A stretch of 64,000 bases of DNA, from positions 124,001 to 188,000 of the forward strand of contig JADDOH010023673.1 in assembly GCA_016648135.1 (NCBI GenBank). Reading direction: 5' to 3'. Below, one piece after another: positions 1-9,985 of this stretch; within the stretch, counting starts at the first letter, position 1; the number at the start of each line of letters is the position of its first letter. Source of the stretch: Agrypnia vestita. Taxonomy: Eukaryota > Arthropoda > Insecta > Trichoptera > Phryganeidae. The translations under genes and the position numbers were made by a program. The notes under the pieces are model-generated. The model ran no database searches and had not been told where the DNA came from. It saw nothing but the letters and a program-made list of their open reading frames with translations.

Positions 1-392
1 TATTGTAATAGTTAATCCGTCGATATTGCGATACTGCCGATAACCGATATGACGGTGCTGGATACGTTTTGAACCTGTTATAAACAGAAATATTTATGGG
101 TTTAGCTTTATCTGGATTTGACACTTTTTATTGAGATAACAATAACTGGGTAATCCTTTTCAATTTATATTTCGTTATCGATATTTATTGTAAAAACGCT
201 CGAGATAAGGCTTCGCTACGGAAGAATTTGGTTTCAAGGTCATTTCGTCAAACTCTGCGATTACGGATTAGTTTCCGATGAACTGAAATTCGCTATTTTT
301 TGCACACAGGCTTCAAAATGTTTTTCGATTATTAACAGGAGCCCGTGACCATCCGCCGTAAAATGTGTATATAACTACTAAAGTTTACTTAA
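1..392. other. AT-rich sequence left of mariner copy 1, nothing recognised
   Basis: I see no gene, known repeat terminus or RNA here. Short open frames are not longer than expected by chance at this base composition. Confidence 0.5.
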
Positions 393-394
393 TA

Positions 395-1681
395 TTAGGT
401 CCTTACGTATGAAATTGGCGTTTTGCCGTACTGGCAAATTTGATCTCAAATATCTTCTCTTTGGTTAGGAATTCCAAATCCAAATTTATCCAGCTATTTA
501 CTCATGTATTTGTGTTTTGAAAATTATAATTCATTTGTTTTTTCCTCAATTGTTTTTTTCTTTGCGTCACTCAGTTTACAAAATGAAAAACTTGAAATAT
601 CGCGTTATTTACTAGTACGAGTTCCACCGTGGCACCAGTGCTGCAGAAACGGCTCGAAGGATTAATGATGTGTATGGCGACGGTGCCGCAAAAGAAAACA
701 CAGCGCGTTTTTGGTTCCAACGTTTTCGCTCTGGAAATTTCGACCTGCAGAACAAGCCCCGTGGACGGCCGGAGACCAAAGTTGATAATGAAGAATTGAA
801 GGCTATTGTGGAAGCGGATCCATCGCAAACCACATCCGAGTTAGCTGCAGGCTGCGGTATTAGTGATAAAACTGTTTTAATCCACTTGAAGCAAATTGGT
901 AAGGTGAAAAAGCTTGAAAGGTGGGTACCTCACGAATTGAGTGAAGCAAATCAACAAACGCGCGTTGACTGCTGCGCTGCATTACTCAACCGGCACAATA
1001 ATGAAGGGATTTTAAATCGAATCATTACCTGTGATGAAAAGTGGATCCTGTACGATAATCGGAAGCGCTCATCGCAATGGCTGAACCCTGCCGAACCAGC
1101 CAAACCATGCCCCAAGCGAAAATTGACTCCAAAAAAGTTTCTTGTGAGCGTTTGGTGGACTAGTGCTGGTGTCGTTCACTACAGCTTTCTTAAATCTGGC
1201 CAGACGATTACGACAGATGTCTATTGTCAGCAACTGCAAACCATGATGGAAAAGCTAGCTGCTAAACAACCGAGGCTGGTTAATCGCTCTAGGCCACTGT
1301 TGCTTCATGATAACGCTAGACCACACATTGCACAACAGACGGCTACCAAATTAGAGGAGCTTCAATTGGAATGTCTAAGACATCCACCGTACTCTCCGGA
1401 CCTTGCCCCAACAGATTACCATTTTTTTCGAAATTTGGATAACTTCTTGCAAAGGAAAAAAATTCAACTCCGATGGGGCAGTCCAAACCGCCTTCAAAGA
1501 TTTTATTGATTCCCGTCCGAATGGTTTTTTTAGTAAAGGGATCGATGAACTACCTATGAGATGGCAAAAGTGCATAGATAGCAATGGTACATACTTTGAT
1601 TAAATAAATATATTATAATAAAAATAAATCGGCTTTATTTTCCTCCCATACTAAACGCCAATTTCATATGTAAGGACCTAA
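395..1681 (+). mobile_element. mariner element, copy 1 (cecropia-like)
   Basis: A 1,287-bp mariner DNA transposon bounded by ~29-bp terminal inverted repeats that begin TTAGGTCCTTACGTATG on the left (one mismatch from the other copies) and TTAGGTCCTTACATATG read inward from the right. It is flanked by the TA target duplication (393-394 and 1682-1683) typical of the Tc1/mariner superfamily. Copies at 4520-5802 and 39868-41152 differ from it by only a few per cent by eye, so the family was active fairly recently. The transposase is dead in this copy (see the pseudogene). The assignment to the cecropia subfamily rests on my recollection of the transposase and TIR consensus. Confidence 0.95.
583..1603 (+). 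pseudogene. mariner transposase, broken by a stop and a frameshift
   Basis: Transposase of the DD34D class, which would bind the inverted repeats and cut and paste the element into TA sites. The ATG at 583 is the start shared with copy 3. Visible family marks are a helix-turn-helix N-terminal half, the WVPHEL motif, and the three catalytic aspartates: D in TCDEKW (codon at 1033), D in LHDNARPH (1309) and D in APTDYHFF (1414). The last two are 34 residues apart, as mariner requires. Two lesions are visible against the sister copies: a TAG at codon 11 (613-615), and one extra A in the A-run near 1456-1462 that shifts the last ~48 codons into another frame, ending at the TAA at 1601. A product started downstream at 670 would lack the first DNA-binding segment and the true C-terminus. 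It cannot be functional as it stands. Confidence 0.93.
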
Positions 1682-1683
1682 TA

Positions 1684-2937
1684 CAAATGGGATACAATGG
1701 ATTGTGTGGACACGACAAATACCCAACAAAACCATTATAAAAATTTGACCTTACAGATATATGGGTTAAGTTCAATACTAAACTTCATCCGCAGTAATGT
1801 TTATAAAATCCATTTTAATATTTATTCCATTTCAAGCACTTTAAAAATAACTTCATTGCTATTGACGCTATAAAAAAAGTTAAAATTATAGAATACTTAC
1901 AGGGTAACCTATGTTCCTTTAACACGATAGAAATTTTATCTATGCTTTTTGCTACGAATATCTAGGTGTTCGAATTTATTGGATGTGTAAATAATTGTAA
2001 CAAAATGTCCCCCCGGTTTATCCGGGCTCGTAATCCGGAAGCTTTAGCTGTCACTGTATTTGTTATAAGCGAATGAATATACTTTGACAGCAATCGAATA
2101 TTTATGAACTCACCAATGTATGTATTATACGAGCGCGTTTCAAAAAGAAACAGTAAATTTCACGAAACAAATTCCCCAGGCATTTCAAATAATAAATACA
2201 GGAGAAAATACAGAAGAGAAGGAAAATTCGTAGATAAGGTTTTGTCACCGCCCAATAGATGGCTTGACTTAATTGCGGGAAGAGGGCGCCTTTAGCTGAT
2301 TGCACCTCGGAGGAGCAGCTAGTTGTCTTCTTTTCATGGTCGGTGACTGTGAAATCTCGTAAAATTCATAAAATAAGGCTGCAATAGTATGGAGACGCCA
2401 GCATTGGCGGAAAAAAAGGTACAAGCGGGTGGTAGATGCGCTTTAAGGACTATTGTCTATTGTCATTCTTTTCCTTCTCCTTGCTACTGCAATTTTTGGC
2501 ACGATTCGGTGAGAGAGATTTAAGTTCTTTCACTTTCGACCATATAGGCGTGACCAAGCTGACTCTGTTTATTATAAACTTGGGCGCTTTAGTGAGAGGA
2601 CGCAGATTTGGGAAATATGACGAGGTCAAAGACACGGTGAATTCTTAAATTTTTCTAATGAAATAAAAAAGCTGTTCACCGATGTGAGAAGACCGAAGAA
2701 AAGGAAACTGATAACTGTGTGGGATTTATAGGAGGGATCCCACACTACTAGCCCCCTCCGAATCACCGACAGCTGGGAAATGAAACCAGAAACAACAGCA
2801 AAACGGCCTATTTTAGCTCTAAAAATTAGGATTTGAGAATGCTAGGCTCCAGGTATATTTAGTTTTACTTGAAAAAAACATTTCTTTCTTCTGGTTTGAC
2901 TTTTTTGGGATATTCTGCCGTATTTCTATGACTTTTC
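1684..2937. other. Unassigned DNA between mariner 1 and a hammerhead-like repeat
   Basis: No gene recognised. Open frames near 2104-2295 and 2436-2648 overlap on both strands and match nothing I know. A short GC-rich foldback (CCGG around 2012-2040) is present but not distinctive. Confidence 0.4.
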
Positions 2938-3000
2938 TGGCCGACGTTCCGTATTCCATCATTACTGGGACGTTGCAGGGACATGAAGGCCCGATGTTTC
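2938..3000 (-). ncRNA. Degenerate hammerhead-like repeat (PLE family)
   Basis: Read on the minus strand, this contains two decayed versions of the GAAACGTCGGCC 3' half of the hammerhead seen at 14264-14316 (one reads GGAACGTCGG, one GAAACATCGG), each preceded by a damaged CTGATGA box. The resemblance to the 14.3-kb copy, including the surrounding 'gggatatt.tgccgt' context, is what supports the call. Cleavage activity is unlikely. Confidence 0.35.
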
Positions 3001-3925
3001 GGATCACATTATTTCCGACACGGTAACACATAGATATAGACACATCCGTTTTCGACACGTTATTACTAAGCCAGTACTTAACCACAACATCAACACTCAT
3101 AACAGCACACCGGCCTTGATGATGATCGATGGTGAAAGGCTATAGAAATAGGACAGAATATCCCATAAAACTCAAACTGGAAAATTCTGAATGATCTCGA
3201 AAACTTAAGAACACATCATCTCTACGTATATCGGCGTTGTCGTTTTTAGTTCATATTTTATTGTTATATTATAATTTTGGGGGGCTGTTGTCTCGAGACC
3301 CGTGAAGCAAACTCCATAATATTAAGTCCGTCCGTGGTAAATGTAGATAAATATTTTTTATTTTTATTTTATTTATTTAATTAATTATATATATAATATT
3401 TTATTACAATTATACATAGAAAATGTTAATAATTCAATTTTTTTTGTATGTATATACCTCACCAAAAAGAATTATGATTCTTGTGTGTGGTGAGGGAGAA
3501 TATACCTCACGTAATTGAATTATTTAAAAAATAATTTGCTGCTACTTTTTGAAAGAGCCTCGTTCCATCTGAATTCTTGGGGGTTTTTATTAATGTATTA
3601 TTAATAAGTGTCGTGCAGTCGCCACACTCACTGCGGCGTAGCGGTTCTGTTCACAATCAAATGAAGAAAAAATACGAGAAGTTTTGTTGCCGCATTAGGT
3701 ATATTTAATGCGTGGCGCCGCCCACTACATGAACGCTTTATAAATAATGCAGCGCGGTAGTCGGTGTCACACGCAACACGATTGTGGGTCCAGTGCGCAC
3801 CTGCCCGCTCATACTTTCCGGGAATATCACACTTTGTATTCCTACATTCAATTCTATCTGGAGTCTTTATTATATTGTGCACACGTCCATCCATAGATTC
3901 AACATAAATGCGAATATGATGTATG
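3001..3925. other. AT-rich spacer with a small foldback
   Basis: No gene recognised. Between about 3431 and 3523 there is a ~95-bp foldback whose ends read ATAATTCAATT and AATTGAATTAT, enclosing a direct repeat of ATATACCTCAC; this may be a very short MITE. The rest is AT-rich sequence without recognisable structure. Confidence 0.35.
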
Positions 3926-4077
3926 TGGGGTATAAAAGCAAAGGCAACAATATCCAAAAAAAATGTCATGTCGAGGATTACTTGTTAAAAATGTACTGAG
4001 TTCGAGATTTTTTAAGAAACAAGCATATAAATTTATAGGAAACATGATTTTGGAAGGAATAGATACATAGATAATTC
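3926..4077 (-). repeat. Half copy of the TGGGGTATA foldback MITE
   Basis: Begins with TGGGGTATAAAAGCAAAGGC, the terminus of the complete 250-bp element at 42150-42399, and continues with the interior (cgaggatta.., aatgtactga, aggaaacat, ggatacat) in the order found when that element is read from its right end. The other terminus is missing, so this is a truncated copy in reverse orientation. Confidence 0.75.
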
Positions 4078-4253
4078 TACAATTCAATCATTTCTGGAAA
4101 TTAATTGTTTTATTTTGGTGTAAAACGTTAATAACAATAATTTACTAATTTAATGACAATATTATCATGTGAAAAATAAAAAATAATGATTGAAATGGAT
4201 TAAAATCTTTATTTGGTCATTCCACGTTTGCGTATTGATTAATTTTACTTCAA

Positions 4254-4319
4254 ACACAGCAATATTATTTTGTGGTGACATTATAATTATAATGTCACCA
4301 CAAAATAATATTGCTGTGT
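4254..4319. repeat. Perfect 66-bp palindrome, no spacer
   Basis: The two 33-bp arms are exact reverse complements meeting at 4286/4287 with no loop. The sequence (TTTTGTGGTGACATTATAA and its complement) also occurs in part near 15837 and 36028, so the palindrome seems to be the junction of two head-to-head copies of the PLE-like repeat that continues to the right. Confidence 0.9.
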
Positions 4320-4440
4320 CTCATAGGCCCTTCGTCAGGATACAAAAGTATACTCAATCGAAGGGGCCATGGGCTCTGAAACATGTCGATTTTTTTTCAA
4401 TAAAAAAGTGGTGTAAACAAAGTTTATTTCTATAAATTGT
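4320..4440 (+). repeat. PLE-like repeat with a hammerhead core
   Basis: A hammerhead-type core lies at about 4354-4389. A damaged CUGANGA box (tcaatcga) is followed by stem II GGGGCC/GGCTCT, then GAA plus the palindrome ACATGT plus C. In hammerhead terms this is GAAA, a self-complementary stem III and a GUC cleavage triplet. The tail (tttttttcaataaaaaagtgg, gtaaacaaagtttattt) matches the copy at 15867-15955 and the flanks of mariner copy 3. Because the first box is mutated, self-cleavage is doubtful here. Confidence 0.6.
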
Positions 4441-4519
4441 AATTACTTTTAGCTTTCTGGAATCACTTTATAGGTGTTTCAAAAAAGTATAGGAAGGTGA
4501 GGTCGTATTGTCTTTAATA

Positions 4520-5802
4520 TTAGGTCCTTACATATGAAATTGGAGTTTTGCCGTACTGGCAAATTTGATCTCAAATATCTTCTCTTTGGTTAGGAATTCC
4601 AAATCCAAATTTATACAGCTATTTACTCATGTATTTGTGTTTTGAAAATTATAATTCATTTGTTTTTTCCTCAATTGTTTTTTTCTTTGCGTCACTCAGT
4701 TTACAAATTGAAAAACTTGAAAAATCGCGTTATTTACGAGTACGAGTTCCACCGTGGCACCAGTGCTGCAGAAACGGCTCGAAGGATTAATGATGTGTAT
4801 GGCGACGGTGCCGCAAAAGAAAACACAGTGCGTTTTTGGTTCCAACGTTTTCGTTCTGGAAATTTCGACCTGCAGAACAAGCCCCGTGACGGCCGGAGAC
4901 CAAAGTTGATAATGAAGAATTGAAGGCTATTGTGGAAGCGGATCCATCGCAAACCACATCCGAGTTAGCTGCAGGCTGCGGTGTTAGTGATAAAACTGTT
5001 TTAATCCACTTGAAGCAAATTGGTAAGGTGAAAAAGCTTGAAAGGTGGGTACCTCACGAATTGAGTGAAGCAAATCAACAAAGCGCGTTGACTGCTGCGT
5101 TGCATTACTCAACCGGCACAATAATGAAGGGATTTTAAATAGAATCATTACCTGTGATGAAAAGTGGATCCTGTACGATAATCGGAAGCGCTCATCGCAA
5201 TGGCTGAACCCTGCCGAACCAGCCAAACCATGCCCGAAGCGAAAATTGACTCCAAAAAAGTTACTTGTGAGCGTTTGGTGGACTAGTGCTGGTGTCGTTC
5301 ACTACAGCTTTCTTAAATCTGGCCAGACGATTACGGCAGATGTCTATTGTCAGCAACTGCAAACCATGATTGAAAAGCTAGCTGCTAAACAACCGAGGCT
5401 GGTTAATCGCTCTCGGCCACTGCTGCTTCATGATAACGCTAGACCACACACTGCACAGCAGACGGCTACCAAATTAGAGGAGCTTCAGTTGGAATGTCTA
5501 AGACATCCACCGCACTCTCCGGACCTTGCCCCAACAGATTACAATTTTTTTCGAAATTTGGATAACTTCTTGCAAAGGAAAGAATTCAACTTCGATGGGG
5601 CAGTCCAAACCGCCTTCAAAGATTTTATTGATTCCCGTCCGAATGGTTTTTTTAGTAAAGGGATCGATGAACTACCTATGAGATGGCAGAAGTGCATAGA
5701 TAGCAATGGTACATTCATTGATTAAATAAATATATTATAATAAAAAAAATCGGCTTTATGTTCCTCCCATACTAAACGTCAATTTCATATGTAAGGACCT
5801 AA
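4520..5802 (+). mobile_element. mariner element, copy 2
   Basis: 1,283 bp between TA duplications at 4518-4519 and 5803-5804. Its inverted repeats begin TTAGGTCCTTACATATGAAA on both sides, with single-base differences further in (GGAG left, GACG right). It lies about 80 bp downstream of the PLE-like repeat at 4320-4440. The transposase gene is disrupted by three changes. Confidence 0.95.
4708..5725 (+). pseudogene. mariner transposase, start lost and two frameshifts
   Basis: Same DD34D transposase as the other two copies. The shared ATG is TTG here (4708-4710), although an upstream in-frame ATG at 4642 exists within the leader. Compared with the sister copies, one G is missing near 4887 (reading goes off after NKPR) and one base is missing near 5082 (after EANQQ), so the gene falls into three frames: to about 4887, then to about 5082, then to the TAA ending at 5725. 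The second and third catalytic aspartates (5432 and 5537) are intact with 34 residues between them. The residue after TDY is N instead of H. The copy cannot make transposase. Confidence 0.93.
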
Positions 5803-5804
5803 TA

Positions 5805-7324
5805 TTTCCTATTTTATTTGATATAAATGACGTACTGTTTTTAATGTTTTACTTGATTGCATACTGGAATTGAATAAAGCACTATGTGCTAAAAATAAAA
5901 TTATTATGACAATTATACAGATTAGTAATTTGCCAATACTTTAAACACTGAACTGAAGTCCTATCTGTGTAATTTCCTAATTTTCTTTTATAAATAAGTC
6001 ACTAGACGACATGAGTATTGTAACGAGGCTAAAAAAAATCACGCACTTCTGTCAAGTGACAGTTGTTTGAAGTTGGCATCATACTACCGAAGGATCTGGA
6101 ATTAACACTGGAAACGTCTAGATAACAGCATTTAACCAATATAAATACGACACACGGGAGTAACGAGTGAGTTGTTTTTCCGTGCGCGTTGACAGCGATA
6201 ATAGAAGCGAAGCCAGTCACGAGTGTCGAGTCAGGCCGACCAAGCGAGCGGTAGCGGCGAGTTACGAGAAGCCAAGCGAGTGGTAATTCGACGGCGATTC
6301 TAAAACATTCTTACGTAGCGAAATAAACCGAAGCGAAATTAATAAGTGCGGAAATTGGTGGAGTATTCTAGTGAACAGTGAATAAAGTGTTAAAGCGAAT
6401 ATAAAGTGTCTATTTGCGAATGATAAATTTGCGAAACAGTTTAATTGAAGGAATAGCGTTACATTTAATAGTGATAAGCGACTTTGTACGTTAGTTTGAT
6501 TAATTAATCGGTATTCAATAAATCCTGTATTAAATCCCAGCGTTTTCATTAATTCATCCTGCAGCCATGACACGTGAGAGTATTTTACAATTTTTTGTAT
6601 TAAAATGACTAAATCACGTATAGTACCGACTTGCAGTAGTGTTAAAAATATTAATGAAAAGTGTGTAAAAGCACACATAAAGAACGAAAAAGACTACATT
6701 CGCTTTTTACTTTGTATCTTTAATGGGCATTCTGGCACTTAGTGCTTTATTCATTTCCAGTATTCAATTAGTTTTCTATTACTTAACATAAAACAATAAA
6801 AATATACGAATCCCAAAGGTAACACAATTGTACTTTTTATTTTAAAAGTTTCGTCTCAAAAATATTTGAATAAATGACTACTAAATATTAAAAGAGTGTA
6901 AGAGAACAAGCAAGGAAATGCGGACGCTGCTAAATTTATGTCACTACCAGAAATTAACGACTTGCACCGTTCAAACTTATCTGGCGTTTATTATTATGTA
7001 TATACGATAAAAGTAGTATTTTGTTTATTGAATTGCACGTTACAATGTTTTGACAATCAATTTGAATACAGTCAGACTGTAGCAACGTTATATCGAAGAT
7101 ATTTTAAGTAAAAATAAATCTGAGCCGACGACGTATGAAGCAACTTTGTTCGCACGGCACGCCAAAGTGAGAGAAAAAAGAAATCATATTAATATGATTC
7201 GAGAACATCGAGAAATTTGAGATTACTGCCAATATTAATGATGTACCGGGGTGTAAACACTTACACACCCGTAAAAAATCATGAAATGGTTCGCGTCTTA
7301 AGCTTAGCCCAATTATATTTTTGA
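5805..7324. other. Unassigned region with a TATA box and long structured leader
   Basis: No protein gene recognised. A TATAAATAC box near 6140 is followed by about 450 bases rich in gcgaag/gcgag repeats, AATAAA-type signals and, at 6605, an ATG opening a 44-codon frame (MTKSRIVPTC...) that matches nothing I know. The arrangement resembles an LTR or the 5' end of a retroelement but I could not find a second LTR. A 138-codon frame on the minus strand (6262-6678) runs through the same leader and looks like chance. Confidence 0.35.
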
Positions 7325-7492
7325 CAGTCCACGGAGAGGCGGTGGTAGCAATGTCGCTAGGGTGCCGCGCTGGCATTAGCGCGCCCGAGGTTCGCGTTCT
7401 ACTTCCAGCCGTGTAATTTCGTTTTTTAGCCGTGAATTTCAACGAAATTACGGACGTTATAAAAAGTTACAGACAGACATACAACGAAATTA
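7325..7492 (+). repeat. SINE family A, copy 1
   Basis: A tRNA-like head with a box-B-like GAGGTTCGCGTTCT (7387-7400) and a box-A-like ggtggtagcaatg upstream is followed by a tail beginning GTGTAATTTCGTTTTTTAGC and an inverted complement of it (ACGAAATTACGG). The same tail occurs at 26639-26680 and 27742-27785, and the last part again at about 8732-8784. I infer a tRNA-derived SINE shared by these loci. Confidence 0.6.
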
Positions 7493-7629
7493 TTATGTTT
7501 GATTTTAAAAAAATATCCGTTCATTTTTTTCTTGGATTTATTTCTTGTTCTTATGTAATTACATTTAGTTCAGAAACAGTGCGATACAACAAAGGGTAAT
7601 ACGCAAAGAGTTTGTTACTTAATACATAG

Positions 7630-7753
7630 GCCCGAATTGAGAGTCAATACTTAGTGATTTAAAGATTAAGGTACGCCTTAAAAGCGTAATTTTTTTTTTT
7701 TTAAGGTATACCTTAACCTTTATATCATCTACCTATTGACTCTGAATTCGAGC
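7630..7753. repeat. Foldback MITE, ~124 bp
   Basis: Arms 7630-7680 and 7701-7753 are inverted copies at roughly 80% identity; both start near (c/t)CGAATT.AGAGTCAATA and reach AAGGTA.(c/a)CCTTAA at the centre, which is a T-run. No clear target duplication was identified, so the superfamily is unknown. Confidence 0.65.
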
Positions 7754-9744
7754 TAAAGATTAGAAATCGTATGTAACATAAGTGTCGAACGGAGACATCA
7801 GATCGGCAACTAGAAAGGCGTTCCTTTATTTATTATTAAAGCTAACCATCCTGAATACATAGTTATATACTTTTACATTTTTTCTTATAATTTTATGGTG
7901 TAATTCGTTAATGTTTTTTAGTTTAATGCAAAAGTTTATCACTGACTCCCTAATTAGACTGAGGTGTGTGGCGAAGGAGTCCGGTTAATCAGTATTAACG
8001 CTGTATTAATGCAGTAGTGGAATGCAAACAATAACGATGTCCTCGATTGATAAACAAAATTATAAAAATTGCAGAATTAAAAATAAATTATATGTTGCAG
8101 TTATATCTGAATCAATTTTTGCATAACGCCTAATCTGAAAAATTTATTAATTTTGACTCTTTTTCAAAAACAATTTAACGCTGAAATGGATTGTAAACCT
8201 CTATGGTAATGCGGGATTTATTTTTATGAAATAACAATTCATTATTTCAGACGATTTACATTTACATTAATTACAGATGTTCATTGATGAAAAATTTCTT
8301 CCTAATATTTCATTTGCATTTTTAACTTACATTATTAATTGGTTTTTTAGTTGTTCTGCTTCTTTTGTGCTTAAGTTTCTTTTTTCTACATTTAGTTTCT
8401 TAATGTTCTGAAATGTAGTGATTACTGAGATTCACTGTCTGATTTTTCCTGTATTGCAAACTTGATACACAATTCTAATACTTTTATGTACTGTGTTTTG
8501 CAATATATTATTATTTATTTGTTATATTCTGTTAACCAACCTTTTCTTTCATTTTACTTTATTTGTTCTGACTTCAATATTTATATGTAACTAACTGTAA
8601 TCCGTTAAAAATAACGGTAATTTTACATGTCACTTCCTAAAGAATAAGTTTTTATTTATTTACAAAAAAAAAAGAAAAAAACGAATGAAAAAGAAAGAAA
8701 GCACAAAAAGAAAAAAAAATTTAAAATAAATTACGGACGTTAAATAAGTTACGGACGGACAGACAGACATCGAAATTAGTATTATTGGGTTGTGTAGGTA
8801 CTTACTTTTAAGGGCTTTACGGCCGCGTATGCCGACTACATAAAATGCGACTTTTTTGCCATCACTACCTTCCTAGCGCCTCATTGCCCGTTGAAGGTTG
8901 CGAAACAAACGATATAACAATAAATGAAGGCACGGCAAGGCGTGTTACATTGCGACTGTCGACCTTCCACCTCGATTGTGTGCCTCAGCTGACCTTTGCA
9001 GAGGCAATTCGTCGGCTCTTGTGTCGGTGACTGATGGGAGATTTATGTTCGAAAAATTGGCTAATTAATAAAAAAATATCCGTGTATAAAATGTTTGTCC
9101 GCTTCGAGACGCGTAATACCCCCCGCCCGCCGGACCAAACTGGTCGTGAGTCTTGCCCGCTGCTGAAGGCCGATCAGCGCAAATACCTGCGCGAATGACG
9201 CAAGCCTCGGTATTAGCCAACAGTGGTGCAGCGGGCTCCTTACCTGTGCGGAATAATGTATCGACACGGAGCTGCGCGTCTCGCGTAGATTGCTATTCAG
9301 CGGGATTCACAAAAACTTTATGTTTTCATTGCGTTTGCTTTCTGCACTCTGGGGAATACCATTCTGTGTACAGAACAGACAGACACAGAGTGTGTGTGTG
9401 CAACAGAGCTAGTTCGCAATACTTTGGAGGTAGATTCCTATCTGAATTAAGAGTCGAGAAAACTCCAGCAACAATGATCTAATATCAAATATTTCGTATA
9501 GGTTTCTAGTATATCAAATCATGCAATGTATCAGCAATCAAATTGAATCATACCGGGACAGATTACTTCACTTTCATCTACTGTATTTATCTAATAGAAG
9601 AAAAATCGCTGATTTAATGGTACAACATATAATTATAAAAGGTTTCCTAGGTATTCAAAATGTTCTTTGTGATATTATTAATATTTAAAGCATTAACTTT
9701 GTGGTTAGACATTATAACAGAATGTTAGTTAACTTAGTAAAAAC
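7754..9744. other. Mostly unassigned; SINE tail and a GC-richer island
   Basis: About 8732-8784 repeats the 3' tail of SINE family A (ttacggacg, acagacagacat, cgaaattagta). About 9100-9300 is much richer in G+C than its surroundings and has an unremarkable 109-codon frame (9153-9482, +) and one on the other strand; neither resembles a known protein. The remainder is AT-rich with poly-A/T runs. Confidence 0.35.
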
Positions 9745-9759
9745 CACTACCAGATTTAA

Positions 9760-9801
9760 GGTCTACCGGTTTCGAGACGTACCCGTTTCTTCGTCAGGAC
9801 C
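9760..9801 (-). ncRNA. Hammerhead ribozyme motif (minus strand)
   Basis: Read on the minus strand: stem I 5' strand GGTC (9801-9798), CTGACGA (9797-9791), an unpaired A, stem II GAAACG/CGTCTC with one mismatch closed by GGTA, then GAA followed by the palindrome ACCGGT and A (9773-9764), then GACC (9763-9760), which pairs perfectly with GGTC. All core positions of the hammerhead are present: CUGANGA, GAAA and a GUA cleavage triplet. Stem III is only the self-complementary ACCGGU, which in known PLE hammerheads implies cleavage as a dimer. Confidence 0.8.
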
Positions 9802-9928
9802 AACACTACACTACTATATTCACAACACTATACACCCCAAGTACATGTTTGTCGCTGACAAGATTAACACGCATGTGATCATACTATGGTTGGGGTATAT
9901 AGTATTGTGAATATAGTAGTGTAGTGTT

Positions 9929-9970
9929 GGTACTGACGAAGAGACGGGTACGTCTCGAAACCGGTAGACC
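9929..9970 (+). ncRNA. Hammerhead ribozyme motif (plus strand)
   Basis: CTGACGA (9933-9939), one A, a perfect 6-bp stem II GAGACG/CGTCTC with loop GGTA (9941-9956), GAAA (9957-9960), the ACCGGT palindrome and A, then GACC (9967-9970). Stem I's upstream strand reads GGTA, so one of its four pairs is lost relative to the partner copy at 9760-9801. Same dimer-type stem III. Confidence 0.8.
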
Positions 9971-9985
9971 TTAAATCTGGTAGTG

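Larger units (their letters stand above)
9745..9985. repeat. Inverted pair of PLE-like hammerhead repeats
   Basis: Two ~96-bp arms (9745-9840 and 9890-9985) are inverted copies of one another around a 49-bp spacer. Each arm carries a complete hammerhead-type core pointing outward (separate entries). Tail-to-tail copies of this kind are common for Penelope-like elements, whose terminal repeats are known to encode hammerhead ribozymes; no PLE protein sequence is present here. Confidence 0.8.

Noticed and set aside
9701..9910. 69-codon ORF on the plus strand
   Set aside because: It runs through the left arm of the hammerhead inverted repeat and its spacer; fortuitous.
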